NCBI RefSeq assembly: GCF_044003965.1
Contig: NZ_JBAWKC010000004.1
Coordinates: 186,001 to 250,000 of the forward strand
Direction of reading: 5' to 3'
Length of the DNA: 64,000 nucleotides
Source of the DNA: Yeosuana aquiaggeris
GTDB lineage: Bacteria; Bacteroidota; Bacteroidia; Flavobacteriales; Flavobacteriaceae
Every line of letters begins with the position of its first letter. The first letter of the stretch is position 1. Shown in pieces: positions 52,418 to 61,225 of the stretch. The translations under genes and the position numbers were made by a program. The notes below the pieces were generated by a model, which saw only the letters and a list, made by a program, of their open reading frames with translations, had not been told where the DNA came from and ran no database searches.

Positions 52418-53502
52418 ATATCTAAAATTTCTATATGATTATATACCATAGTATTAATTGAAAATTTATTTTCAATTAAGGTTCTAGTATTTCCTTTAAT
52501 ACTTTTATTTCCTTCAATTACTGAACTCAATATAGATGATAGAGCTTTAATATCTTTTGTTTCAAAGATAAATCCGTTTTCATTATGAGTAACAACTTCT
52601 AAATTGCCACCAACAGGTGTTGTAATTACAGGAATATTAGCTGCTAAACTTTCTAAAATAGACAAGCTAAAACATTCCATATGCGTAGGCTGAATGAGAT
52701 AATCATAATGTTGGTACAACTCATTGACGTTAGAATGACTTCCTTTAAAAATAAAATTGTCTTCTAGTTTATATGTAGAAACTGACTGAATCAACTGATT
52801 TTTATAAGGACCATCACCATAAATATCAATTTTTAAATCTGATTTTAAATCACTTGGCAATACCCTAACTGCCTTAATTAAATCTTGAATACCTTTTGAT
52901 TCTCTTAAATGCGAAACCACTAAAAACTTAGGGTTTATCAAAATTCTTTTAGTAGTTTTTGGTATGATATCATCCATATAAACACCATTATATATTGTTT
53001 GCGTTTTATCTCTTAAAAAACGACCAAAATCATGTAATATAGCACGACTTGTATAGTCTGAAACTCCAATAAATAAATCAATATGCTTAGAATATAACCA
53101 TCCCTTTATTCTTTTCTTAATTCGCTTTTTAAGTGAATAGCCTTCTAAAGGTCTTGGGTTATGATCAACGACAATAACTTTTGCCCTTTGTAGCTTTTTA
53201 ATGGTTGAATAAAAAGACGTACACAACTCTATAAAATGGGTGATGATATGTGAATATTGAGCTTTTTGTGTTTTTAAATATGTTGTAAAGTGTTGTTCCA
53301 GACTTACATTATTAGCAGGCATAATATTAAATTGATGATAATCTCCATGTGAAGCTCTATTAGGAAAAAACCAATCTACTTTAATATTTTTTTCGATGCA
53401 TTTTTTATTAAAAGCCCAGAAAAAATAGTCCATTCCTCCAACCCTGCTTTCAAGAAGTTCGTAGTTGCAAATAATAGCAATATGTTTAGGGTTTACATCC
53501 AT
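52414..53502 (-). CDS. Glycosyltransferase family 4
   Basis: This 362-residue GT-B enzyme has the GT4 C-terminal region: FLVVSHLRESKGIQDLIKAVRVLP, DIYGDGPYKNQL and PTHMECFSLSILESLAANIPVITTPVGGN (E-x7-E). The N-terminal half is weakly conserved and contains an HNPRPLEGYSLKKRIKKR-type basic segment that may touch the membrane. It overlaps the upstream gene by 10 bp and the downstream one by 4 bp. Confidence 0.9.
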   Translation of the reverse strand: MDVNPKHIAIICNYELLESRVGGMDYFFWAFNKKCIEKNIKVDWFFPNRASHGDYHQFNIMPANNVSLEQHFTTYLKTQKAQYSHIITHFIELCTSFYSTIKKLQRAKVIVVDHNPRPLEGYSLKKRIKKRIKGWLYSKHIDLFIGVSDYTSRAILHDFGRFLRDKTQTIYNGVYMDDIIPKTTKRILINPKFLVVSHLRESKGIQDLIKAVRVLPSDLKSDLKIDIYGDGPYKNQLIQSVSTYKLEDNFIFKGSHSNVNELYQHYDYLIQPTHMECFSLSILESLAANIPVITTPVGGNLEVVTHNENGFIFETKDIKALSSILSSVIEGNKSIKGNTRTLIENKFSINTMVYNHIEILDI

Positions 53503-54878
53503 TGGTTTAAACTTAACACTAATTGCTTATTTGTTTCTTCTAAAGAAACACCTACTTGTTGTTTAATAAATTTTTTACGATTGGCAGAATCTTCATCATT
53601 ATTTAAATAAACTGAAATGGCATTTAAAAGCGCTATCTTGTTTTTTACAACCTTTGAAGATTGACTATTCACTAGATGTTGTATGTGAGCATACCCAAGA
53701 AACCGTTGGTCATCATACAAACCATTAGTTTTATTTCCAAAAACAGGGTTAATAACAGACTTATCAAACAACATAAAATCTAAACTCATGGTAGATAGCA
53801 TGTTAATATTTAAATCGGAATATTCTAACAATGCTCGCAATTGTTTAACATCTTCAAGTGTTGGAATACGTTGCGACCATGATTCTTGATGGTTGGCACG
53901 AACTTGTTTCCATTTTGGAAAATTCCACTTTATAAATGGAAATTTATGAACTAAAGTTTTAAAACGAATGGGGTCTTCAGCTGGCGAGGTTCTAACAATA
54001 AAATTAACAGTTTCAATGGTTTTATTCTGAATAGCTTTTGCAATGGTTTCAATATATAGCTCATCGTTTTTACTTGTTGAAATATCGCCACAACTAAAAC
54101 AAATAGTCATTAAATTAGAATCTAAATTGAATTCTGAAATAAAATCTTCTTTTGATAATTTATAATCATCCATTACATACGGCACAAATTGTGGCGTCCC
54201 AACGACTTTAATTTGATCTTCGTTGATTGCGGTATAAAACTGAAGTAAATCTTGTTTCATTAAATCACTCCAAACTAAGTAATAATCAAAATTTGAAGCC
54301 ATTCTACCTTTTGAAGCTAAATTATCCCAACTAAAAATAAAGGCTGCAGTTTTTAATTTATTCTTTTGCGCAGCATAAACCAACGGTGCTATATATGGCG
54401 GACGCTGATGCGTAAAAAATAACAAGTTGAATTCTTCTTCCTTTAGAATAGAAGCATATTCAATCGTTATTTTATGATTACCAAAGGTACTATTTTGTAA
54501 CTTTTGAAATTGTTGAATATTGTATTCTGAATGAAATACGGATGTTAATTTGTAGATAAACCGCGTTGCATATCCTCTACTAGTTTTTAGTTTAGAATCA
54601 TTTGTTTTTAAATTATCTTGAATGCCTAAATTTCCTTTTTGATTTAGCTTTAAATGCGCAATTTCTTTAGCTTTTCTAAAAAACCAGGTTTTAAAAGTTT
54701 CTACAAAAACATCAAGTTCAATAACTCTTAAATTAGTGTGTTCACTATAGATTTCTTTGGGTAAACATGATAGAATAACAACCTCATCAAAAGTTTTATT
54801 TGCATATTTTAAAAAATCACTTAAAATGAAATTTCTAAAGCCAACGCCATCGGTAATTACCAATCCAAGTTTTTTCAT
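53493..54878 (-). CDS. Putative GT-B-fold glycan biosynthesis protein of unrecognised family
   Basis: This 461-residue cytosolic protein begins MKKLGLVITDGVGFRNFILSDFLKYAN. The middle (about 185-225) has FSWDNLASKGRMASNFDYYLVWSDLMKQDLLQFY and a following KVVGTPQFVPYV, a pattern I associate with GT-B-like proteins in bacterial surface-glycan clusters, loosely similar to CDP-glycerol glycerophosphotransferases. I cannot name the reaction. It shares one base (54878) with neuC and overlaps the downstream GT4 gene by 10 bp, so it belongs to the same operon and probably acts on the same glycan. Confidence 0.6.
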   Translation of the reverse strand: MKKLGLVITDGVGFRNFILSDFLKYANKTFDEVVILSCLPKEIYSEHTNLRVIELDVFVETFKTWFFRKAKEIAHLKLNQKGNLGIQDNLKTNDSKLKTSRGYATRFIYKLTSVFHSEYNIQQFQKLQNSTFGNHKITIEYASILKEEEFNLLFFTHQRPPYIAPLVYAAQKNKLKTAAFIFSWDNLASKGRMASNFDYYLVWSDLMKQDLLQFYTAINEDQIKVVGTPQFVPYVMDDYKLSKEDFISEFNLDSNLMTICFSCGDISTSKNDELYIETIAKAIQNKTIETVNFIVRTSPAEDPIRFKTLVHKFPFIKWNFPKWKQVRANHQESWSQRIPTLEDVKQLRALLEYSDLNINMLSTMSLDFMLFDKSVINPVFGNKTNGLYDDQRFLGYAHIQHLVNSQSSKVVKNKIALLNAISVYLNNDEDSANRKKFIKQQVGVSLEETNKQLVLSLNQWM

Positions 54879-56008
54879 TAAAGCTCTCTAAATTGTTTTT
54901 GATGATTTGTTTTCCAAAGTGATTCTGATTGTAGAACCTTTAAAAATTCTTCAGCACTGTTTCCATTACCAAAATTATTGGTTTCTTTAGGAAAACTAAT
55001 ATTTTTTATCTGTTCAATACTTTTCAAAATCTCTAAGCCAGTGTATTCAGAATTAATAATAGCTTTTGAAAAAACCCTGTTATTTTGCCTTGTGCCAATA
55101 TTTACAGTAGGAATTCCATAATAAGGCGCTTCCCTCACGCCGGCACTACTATTGCCAATAATAAATTCAGAATGCTTTAACAAGGTTAGAAAATATTCAA
55201 ATCGAACAGATGGAAATACCCTAAAATTAAGATATTTATTAAGCAATTGGTAAGCGTTTAATATGGTTTGACTTCCCATGTCATTATTTGGATAAATAAC
55301 CACATAGTTTTTACTACTTTCAATTAATGCATTTACAAATTCCTTAGCGTAGTTTTCCATTTGCCTATGCTCGGTGGTTACAGGATGAAACATAGCCATG
55401 GCATAAGTTTCAAAAGAAATATCATAATAGGATTTTACGGTTTGTATATCTGGTAATGCATTAGAAAACATAATATCAACGTCCGGAGAACCAATACTAT
55501 AAATAGATTCTGGTAACTCTCCCATTTGCTCTAACAACAATTTTGCTTTGTCATTTGAAACAAAATGAATATGACTCATTTTACTAGTGGCATGGCGCAA
55601 CAATTCATCAATGGTACCAGATAATTCGCCTCCTTCAACATGCGCCACCAAAATATTGTTTAAACTACCTACAATGGCTCCTGCTAAAGCCTCCACACGA
55701 TCACCATGAATAATAATTAAATGGGGTTGAACTTGTTTAACAAATTCAGAAAAACCTGTAATGGTTTTAGCTAAGGTTAAATCCATACTGGCTTCATCAG
55801 TATCGTTTCTAAATGTAGAAATATTTTTAAAACCGCAACGCTCTACTTCAATAAGTGTATACCCATAAGTTTCAAGAAGATGCATGCCGGTAACAAAAAT
55901 ATGAGGTTCAAAATCTTTATTATCCTCAAGAATTTGAATAAGGGGTTTCATTTTACCGAAATCGGCCCGTGTACCCGTTAAAAACGCTATTTTTTTTACC
56001 TTATTCAA
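54878..56008 (-). CDS. neuC: UDP-N-acetylglucosamine 2-epimerase (hydrolysing)
   Basis: This 376-residue cytosolic enzyme opens the route to a nonulosonic (sialic-acid-like) sugar by releasing ManNAc or a diacetamido relative from a UDP-sugar. Recognisable elements are FLTGTRADFGKM at the N-terminus, FVTGMHLLETYG, IIHGDR, HVEGGELSGTIDE and GNSSAGVREAPYYGIPTVNIG, all typical of NeuC/NnaA/LegG. It directly precedes the 461-residue protein gene and overlaps neuB by 8 bp. The precise sugar (sialic, legionaminic) depends on specificity residues that cannot be read by eye. Confidence 0.92.
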   Translation of the reverse strand: MNKVKKIAFLTGTRADFGKMKPLIQILEDNKDFEPHIFVTGMHLLETYGYTLIEVERCGFKNISTFRNDTDEASMDLTLAKTITGFSEFVKQVQPHLIIIHGDRVEALAGAIVGSLNNILVAHVEGGELSGTIDELLRHATSKMSHIHFVSNDKAKLLLEQMGELPESIYSIGSPDVDIMFSNALPDIQTVKSYYDISFETYAMAMFHPVTTEHRQMENYAKEFVNALIESSKNYVVIYPNNDMGSQTILNAYQLLNKYLNFRVFPSVRFEYFLTLLKHSEFIIGNSSAGVREAPYYGIPTVNIGTRQNNRVFSKAIINSEYTGLEILKSIEQIKNISFPKETNNFGNGNSAEEFLKVLQSESLWKTNHQKQFREL

Positions 56009-57047
56009 TATCGCCCCAAGTTAATTGTTCATCATTTCTAATATCGCGAATAGCTTTCTTTCCTAAGATACTTTCAAAATGTTCTGCTAAAATCTTTCCT
56101 GTACCAGGGCGTTTTACCCATAAATTATCTTTCGTAAATAGGTCACCTTTTTTTATTTTTGAAATACTGCAAACCGACGCAAAAGCGAAATCTATGGTAA
56201 CTTGTTCTTCTTTCGCAGGTTCTTTAGTGCCGCCTCGCATTAAGGCCATTTCTTTACTGTCAACAATGAGGTTTTTACAAATAATTTCATCCATACTACA
56301 AACAATATCTGGACCTTGACGATTCATATGGTCTGTAAAGTGGCGTTCTAAAATAGAAGCCCCTAAAGCTACAGCACCTAAACAAGCATTGTTATTAAGT
56401 GTATGATCGCTTAAACCAAATACCTTATCTGGAAACGCTTTATGCAACTCTATCATAGCTCCAAAACGCACTAAATGACTTGGTGTTGGATATAAATTAG
56501 TAGTATGAAGCAAAGCAACTGGCACATGATGTTTATCAAAAATGGCGACTGCTTTTTTAACACTTTCGATGGTATTCATGCCTGTACTCAGAATAACAGG
56601 TTTCCCAAATTGCGCAATATGCTCTAATAATGGGTAATTATTACACTCACCAGACCCTATTTTATAAGCGGGTACATCAAACCGTTTTAAACGTTCAGCA
56701 GCAGCACGTGAGAAAGGTGTTGAAATAAAAATCATGTCTTTACTTTCTACATAATTTTTTAATTCAAATTCATCTTCTTCATTAAAAGAACAACGTTCCA
56801 TGATGTCATAAATGGACACATTAGCGTTTCCTGGGATTACTTGTTTAGCAACACAGCTCATTTCGTCTTCAACAATGTGTGTTTGGTGTTTTACAACCTC
56901 TACACCTGCTCTATGAGCTGCATCGACCATTTGTTTTGCTACTTCCAACGAACCTTCATGATTGATACCAATTTCGGCAATGACCAAAGGTGGATAATCC
57001 AGTCCTATTTTTCGGTTTGCAATTTCTATGAATGGGTAATTCATCAA
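56001..57047 (-). CDS. neuB: N-acetylneuraminate synthase family protein
   Basis: This 348-residue cytosolic enzyme condenses PEP with ManNAc (or an analogue) to form a nonulosonic acid. It has the NeuB TIM barrel (PLVIAEIGINHEGSLEVAKQMVDAAHRAGVEVVKHQ, FISTPFSRAAAERLKRFDVPAYKIGSGE, LSDHTLNN). It also has the C-terminal antifreeze-like SAF domain at about 285-348 (LFTKDNLWVKRPGTGKI). Length and order match NeuB/LegI. It overlaps neuC by 8 bp and the methyltransferase gene by 4 bp. Confidence 0.94.
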   Translation of the reverse strand: MMNYPFIEIANRKIGLDYPPLVIAEIGINHEGSLEVAKQMVDAAHRAGVEVVKHQTHIVEDEMSCVAKQVIPGNANVSIYDIMERCSFNEEDEFELKNYVESKDMIFISTPFSRAAAERLKRFDVPAYKIGSGECNNYPLLEHIAQFGKPVILSTGMNTIESVKKAVAIFDKHHVPVALLHTTNLYPTPSHLVRFGAMIELHKAFPDKVFGLSDHTLNNNACLGAVALGASILERHFTDHMNRQGPDIVCSMDEIICKNLIVDSKEMALMRGGTKEPAKEEQVTIDFAFASVCSISKIKKGDLFTKDNLWVKRPGTGKILAEHFESILGKKAIRDIRNDEQLTWGDIE

Positions 57048-57697
57048 TTATTAAATTTTCTAACTTTTCGTTTCACGTATGTAAATACTTTTTCTTTAAA
57101 CCAATATATCTTCATTAAAAAAGTTGGGTTTATAAATATCAACTGACCTCCACCTAAATAATTTTCAAAACTATTTCCTCCATGAACATAAGTAGGATTT
57201 TTCTTTAAAGTAATCACATTAACATAATAATGTTTTGGAAATAAACTCTTTAAAGTTTGGGTTTGAATACTACGATCTCCTTCTACAAATAGTATTGTAT
57301 GTGTCTTTACATAATTCTTAATTTGATGCAATGAATTATCTAAACCATCAATAATAATCAAATCAAATGTTTTATTATCAATACTTTTAAGTTCATCAAA
57401 TAATTTCACATCATTAAAATATTTAACATTAATTGGTAGAACAGACAAACAAAATTCATTTAACTCTGTACCATAATAACTTAAAGACTCTTTTTTTTCT
57501 TTTGAGCATTTTAGGATTGTATCGGAAACTGAACCAATCCCCATTCCCAATTCCAAAACACTTTTTATTTTAAATTTTTGAATTAAATTTAAAATAGTAA
57601 AAAGCGCAAATTCTGAAGCTATATAATCACTCCCATTTAATTCACAAAAAAACTTATAGTTTTCTTCTGCTATTTTTTTTATTAAAAACTTACTCAT
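57044..57697 (-). CDS. Class I SAM-dependent methyltransferase-like protein
   Basis: This 217-residue protein has a Rossmann SAM-binding motif (VLELGMGIGSVSDTIL, about 50-65) and the partner strand DLIIIDGLDNSLHQIK. The C-terminal SFENYLGGGQLIFINP and basic tail (KRKVRKFNN) have no assigned role. It lies between neuB and neuA in the nonulosonic-acid group, so it may methylate the sugar or an intermediate, but the target is unknown. Some similar proteins in glycan clusters have other Rossmann activities. Confidence 0.7.
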   Translation of the reverse strand: MSKFLIKKIAEENYKFFCELNGSDYIASEFALFTILNLIQKFKIKSVLELGMGIGSVSDTILKCSKEKKESLSYYGTELNEFCLSVLPINVKYFNDVKLFDELKSIDNKTFDLIIIDGLDNSLHQIKNYVKTHTILFVEGDRSIQTQTLKSLFPKHYYVNVITLKKNPTYVHGGNSFENYLGGGQLIFINPTFLMKIYWFKEKVFTYVKRKVRKFNN

Positions 57698-57704
57698 TAT
57701 TATT

Positions 57705-58418
57705 TTAATAGTTGTTTAAAATAAATTCTGCTAAATCAAAATCTACTTGGCTATCAATATCAATGGATGTAAAAGGATGGTTGACTATTAGTGGAAATAC
57801 ATTTGATGTAATTATTTCGTTATTTAAAATATGCTTTGATTTTGTAATATATAACAAGCCGTTTTCAAAATACAAAGGTTCTAAATCCTGACTACGTTGC
57901 CCAATTTTATAATTAAATGGTTTGAATTCATCATTCTTAATTGTTCCAAACTTCTGATGATTCCTCGAAACCGTAAACAAACTATCACATCCTCTTTTTT
58001 TAAATAATTCAATGGCCTCTATTAATAAATGTTTTGGTCTTAACGGATTTGTAGGTTGTAATAAAACAACGTTTTCAACTTGTTCTTTAATACTTTCTAA
58101 AACATGTTTTAAAGCTGAAACTGTTGGTTCTAAATCACCTGACAAATTACATGGTCTATCAATAACTAAAGCGCCATGTTGTAAGGCTATGTTTTTAATG
58201 TTTTCATCATCAGTTGTTACATATATAGCGTCAATAAATTCATACTGCTTTGCGTAATTGATACTATGTACTAACAACGGAATATTTCCTAATAATTTAA
58301 TATTTTTATTGGGTAATCGCTTGGAGTTTCCTCTTGCTGGTATGATGGCTATCGTTTTCAATGTTTTTCTATCAATATCATATTTACATTTTTTTTTAGG
58401 AACTATTTCATAACTCAT
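57705..58418 (-). CDS. neuA: Acylneuraminate cytidylyltransferase (CMP-nonulosonate synthetase)
   Basis: The enzyme activates the nonulosonic acid with CTP for transfer. The motif IIPARGNSKRLPNKNIKLLG is the CTP-binding P-loop-like signature of CMP-NeuAc synthetases. VVLLQPTNPLRPKHL, DSLFTVSRNH and FENGLLYITK follow. From the ATG at 58418 it has 237 residues, the usual family length. The reading frame, however, stays open upstream past a TTG at 58535 all the way to 58577, into the methyltransferase gene, from which it is separated only by a TAG codon. It may therefore be the C-terminal half of an interrupted methyltransferase-NeuA fusion. Confidence 0.9.
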   Translation of the reverse strand: MSYEIVPKKKCKYDIDRKTLKTIAIIPARGNSKRLPNKNIKLLGNIPLLVHSINYAKQYEFIDAIYVTTDDENIKNIALQHGALVIDRPCNLSGDLEPTVSALKHVLESIKEQVENVVLLQPTNPLRPKHLLIEAIELFKKRGCDSLFTVSRNHQKFGTIKNDEFKPFNYKIGQRSQDLEPLYFENGLLYITKSKHILNNEIITSNVFPLIVNHPFTSIDIDSQVDFDLAEFILNNY

Positions 58419-58577
58419 ACCTTTAGCTAAAGGGTTTCTATATTCAATAAATGATTCAATTTTAGATTTCACCCAATCTTTGACTGACGCTATTTTTCTT
58501 TCTTTATATTGAGTATCAACAATGGCATATTCCAAAATTTCTAAACCACACTGTTTTAAAAAATGTTCTACTACATG

Positions 58578-59033
58578 CTACAAAGGAGTGAATACATGGT
58601 TTTCTATTAGGTGTTTTTCTTGAAATGCATACAACAAACCTCGTAAAAACAAACTTAAGATATTTTTACTAGATTTAAGGATAGGAGTAGTTAATACTAA
58701 AAAACCACCTTCTGCGATATGATTGGCGATATTTTGAATTCCCAGAAGCGGCTTATTTAAATGCTCTAACACTTCTAAAAACATAACTATTCCTGCATTA
58801 TTAACACCACGAGGACCTTCATCATTTAAATTCCATATGATAGTTTCGTCTATTTTTTTAACAGAATCAAATGGCTGCCACTTTCTATTTAAAGATTCAA
58901 TTTTATCCTTCATATGCCCAAAACCTGTTCCAATATCACTCACAATTAAATTTGGTGATTTAGAATAATACCTATCTAGCATGGTGTTTGCGAAAATAGT
59001 ACGGTTTTTAAATGTTTCTGTTTTTATACTCAT
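58578..59033 (-). CDS. Truncated SAM-dependent methyltransferase, interrupted by an in-frame TAG
   Basis: The frame from the ATG at 59033 gives 151 residues with class I methyltransferase motifs: VSDIGTGFGHM (motif I), ETIIWNLNDEGP and VMFLEVLEHLNKPL. It ends at TAG 58580-58578 directly after ENHVFTPL. Translating past the stop in the same frame gives HVVEHFLKQCGLEILEYAIV, which is the expected continuation of this type of methyltransferase, and then runs into NeuA without another stop. The TAG therefore removes the end of the domain. One base change (TGG to TAG) could explain it. A longer frame upstream (to 59180) overlaps the GT2 gene and is not used. Confidence 0.8.
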   Translation of the reverse strand: MSIKTETFKNRTIFANTMLDRYYSKSPNLIVSDIGTGFGHMKDKIESLNRKWQPFDSVKKIDETIIWNLNDEGPRGVNNAGIVMFLEVLEHLNKPLLGIQNIANHIAEGGFLVLTTPILKSSKNILSLFLRGLLYAFQEKHLIENHVFTPL

Positions 59034-59061
59034 TGAGTATCTTTTTAAGATGCTTATAAAT

Positions 59062-59973
59062 TTATAAATCTTTTGGATTCCAATATAGTTTTGTAGCTGG
59101 AAGTTTTGAATACTCCAAAAATTCTTGTTTTGATAACCTGTTTGAATTTCTAAACAAACGTGACAAATTGATACTAACATCGCTCAAAGCCTGTATAATA
59201 GCCAAAAATGCTTTAATATCCCCTTTAAATACTTTAATTTTAAATTGAATCCATAAGGTATATAAAAACCGTTTTGGAATTAATTCCCACGGATAAAACA
59301 AAAAATACAAATACCAACCCGAACGTAATGAACGCCTTAAACGGAATTGGTAATCTTTTTCCTTTTTCCTGTTTTTTATATCAACCCTATGATGAACCAA
59401 AACATTGGGAACATAATGTACTTCCCATTTTTTTTTGAATAGATGATAACTTGCAAACGCCTCTTCACCATAAAACACAAACCAATCTGGATAGTTTGGT
59501 ATATCTTTCCAGGCTGCCATTCTCCAAACGTGTCCGCAACCCACGAAACTTTTTACTCTCTGTGGTTTTAAATTATGTTCGGTATTTTGTAATACATTTT
59601 TACCCCAAAATATTCTAAAAGCAATCACAGCACATTTTTTATTGGATTCAAAAAATGTCTCAATTATTTCTAAAGGGTTTTGCGATAGTATATGAGCATC
59701 ATCATCCAAAGTAATAGCATAAGATGCTTTTGTTAAGTTAAGCAATTCGTTTCTACTTGCTATTAACCCTTTAGACTTTTGATGTTGTATTAAAATAATA
59801 TTTGGGTAGTTATCCCTTAAATATTTAGAAGTTCCGTCACTAGAGCCATCATCACAAATAATACATTCGATATTATCGTTTTGAATAAAATAAGCTAATT
59901 GATTTAATGTTGTTTTTAAATCATTAAGTCTGTTTTTTGTAGCGATTAATATAGAAAACTTAGTCATTGTCAA
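59062..59973 (-). CDS. Glycosyltransferase family 2
   Basis: This 303-residue GT-A enzyme starts near MTKFSILIATKNRLNDLKTTLN and has ECIICDDGSSDGT, ITLDDDAHILSQNP (DDD) and the GFRIFWG/VFYGEEAFASYHL region typical of GT2. Its start overlaps the previous gene by 14 bp. The C-terminal FKGDIKAFLAIIQALSD part follows several aromatic, membrane-proximal segments. The donor and acceptor are not known. It directly precedes the truncated methyltransferase gene. Confidence 0.92.
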   Translation of the reverse strand: MTMTKFSILIATKNRLNDLKTTLNQLAYFIQNDNIECIICDDGSSDGTSKYLRDNYPNIILIQHQKSKGLIASRNELLNLTKASYAITLDDDAHILSQNPLEIIETFFESNKKCAVIAFRIFWGKNVLQNTEHNLKPQRVKSFVGCGHVWRMAAWKDIPNYPDWFVFYGEEAFASYHLFKKKWEVHYVPNVLVHHRVDIKNRKKEKDYQFRLRRSLRSGWYLYFLFYPWELIPKRFLYTLWIQFKIKVFKGDIKAFLAIIQALSDVSINLSRLFRNSNRLSKQEFLEYSKLPATKLYWNPKDL

Positions 59974-61222
59974 ACACCTTTTCGAGTTGTTCTTTTAAAT
60001 ACTCTTTTCCTAAATAGTTTTCTAAATCCGGTCTATTTAAACGTAACGTTTTGGTCTTATTTAACCATTCGCTATAAAGTTTTTCTAATATTTCAGAAAT
60101 CGTTTTCACATTATCAATTTCTGTCCAATATTCATAATTCTCACCAAGTAAACGCTTCGTTTCACTATGATTTGGACCTAAATGTAATATTGGTTTGTCT
60201 GCTTCAACACAGTGAGGAAACTTACCGGGCAAAAATGGACTAATCTCTGAATTTGCTTCTAAAATAACATTTACAGATACCTGTTTTTGCAAATAATAAA
60301 CTTCAATAAAAGGAACATTCATAAGTTTTATAAATAGCTGAGGTAAACTAGTCGCAAATTTATTAATAGACTCTTTATGATAATCAGCATTACCCAATAA
60401 CAAAAGCTGAGAGTCTTCTTTAGCTTTTGGTTTGTTTTCAAGAAACAGCTCAAAGCCCTTTATTAAACCTTCTGGATTACGCTGCTTCATTAAGTTTCCT
60501 GCATGTAGCACATTAAACTTTGTTGTATCAAAATAACTTGGGACTTTTAAATTTATTAATTCTTCTTTAAAATTTTGATGGGGTATCACGATACCGGTTT
60601 TAATAAAATTAGGGAAGTAATTACACATCCATTCTTGTAACAACAAACTTGGAAATGCTGAATATTTGGCATTTTTTGAGACTTCTTTAAAAAAAAGTCG
60701 TTTTTGTTTATGTCCAGGTTCATTCCACTGATATGGTTGCGGATAACAACTCATGGGATAAGGATCGTGTATATATGCCATCCATTTTTCATGTAAAACC
60801 GGCAGTTTGTTTATTGCATAATGCGGCCTGAAACTTGCGCCTTTACTTAATGTCAATATCAAATCAAATTTTGAAATATCCAGTTTTTTCAACGCTGCTT
60901 TTATGCTATTTACATCATTAAAAAAAGTAAAAGAAAAACCAAAAACAGACTCTAAACAGGCAGCTAAGTTAATTTTAAAATAACGTTGAATGACCCGTTG
61001 TGTTCTACTTAAAAAATATAATGGTGTATATTTTTTTTCTTTTATTGAAACACAGGTAACACCTTTTAAGTAAATATCATTTTGTGTGTAATGCATAACT
61101 GTGACATGATAACCTATTTTAGAAAGATTATTTATTAAAGCTACTCTTCCTTTTGAGGCACTACTATCATTTACATTAATTGAATCTACTATTACTAATA
61201 CTTGTGAAATTTGATTCAACAT
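59960..61222 (-). CDS. Glycosyltransferase (GT-B, GT4-like)
   Basis: This 420-residue GT-B protein begins QVLVIVDSINVNDSSASKGRVALINNLSKIGYHVTVMHYTQND, with LILTLSKGASFRPHYAINKLP and FNVLHAGNLMKQRNPEGLIKGFELFLENKP in the C-terminal donor domain. The donor site HCVEADKPILHLGPNHSETKRLLGEN has a divergent version of the GT4 motif. It overlaps the GT2 gene by 14 bp and is 3 bp from wecB. Confidence 0.82.
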   Translation of the reverse strand: MLNQISQVLVIVDSINVNDSSASKGRVALINNLSKIGYHVTVMHYTQNDIYLKGVTCVSIKEKKYTPLYFLSRTQRVIQRYFKINLAACLESVFGFSFTFFNDVNSIKAALKKLDISKFDLILTLSKGASFRPHYAINKLPVLHEKWMAYIHDPYPMSCYPQPYQWNEPGHKQKRLFFKEVSKNAKYSAFPSLLLQEWMCNYFPNFIKTGIVIPHQNFKEELINLKVPSYFDTTKFNVLHAGNLMKQRNPEGLIKGFELFLENKPKAKEDSQLLLLGNADYHKESINKFATSLPQLFIKLMNVPFIEVYYLQKQVSVNVILEANSEISPFLPGKFPHCVEADKPILHLGPNHSETKRLLGENYEYWTEIDNVKTISEILEKLYSEWLNKTKTLRLNRPDLENYLGKEYLKEQLEKVFDND

Positions 61223-61225
61223 TAT

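Noticed and set aside
59034..59180. Upstream extension of the truncated methyltransferase frame
   Set aside because: It overlaps the end of the GT2 gene by 119 bp and adds no conserved sequence; the ATG at 59033 begins a normal methyltransferase N-terminus.
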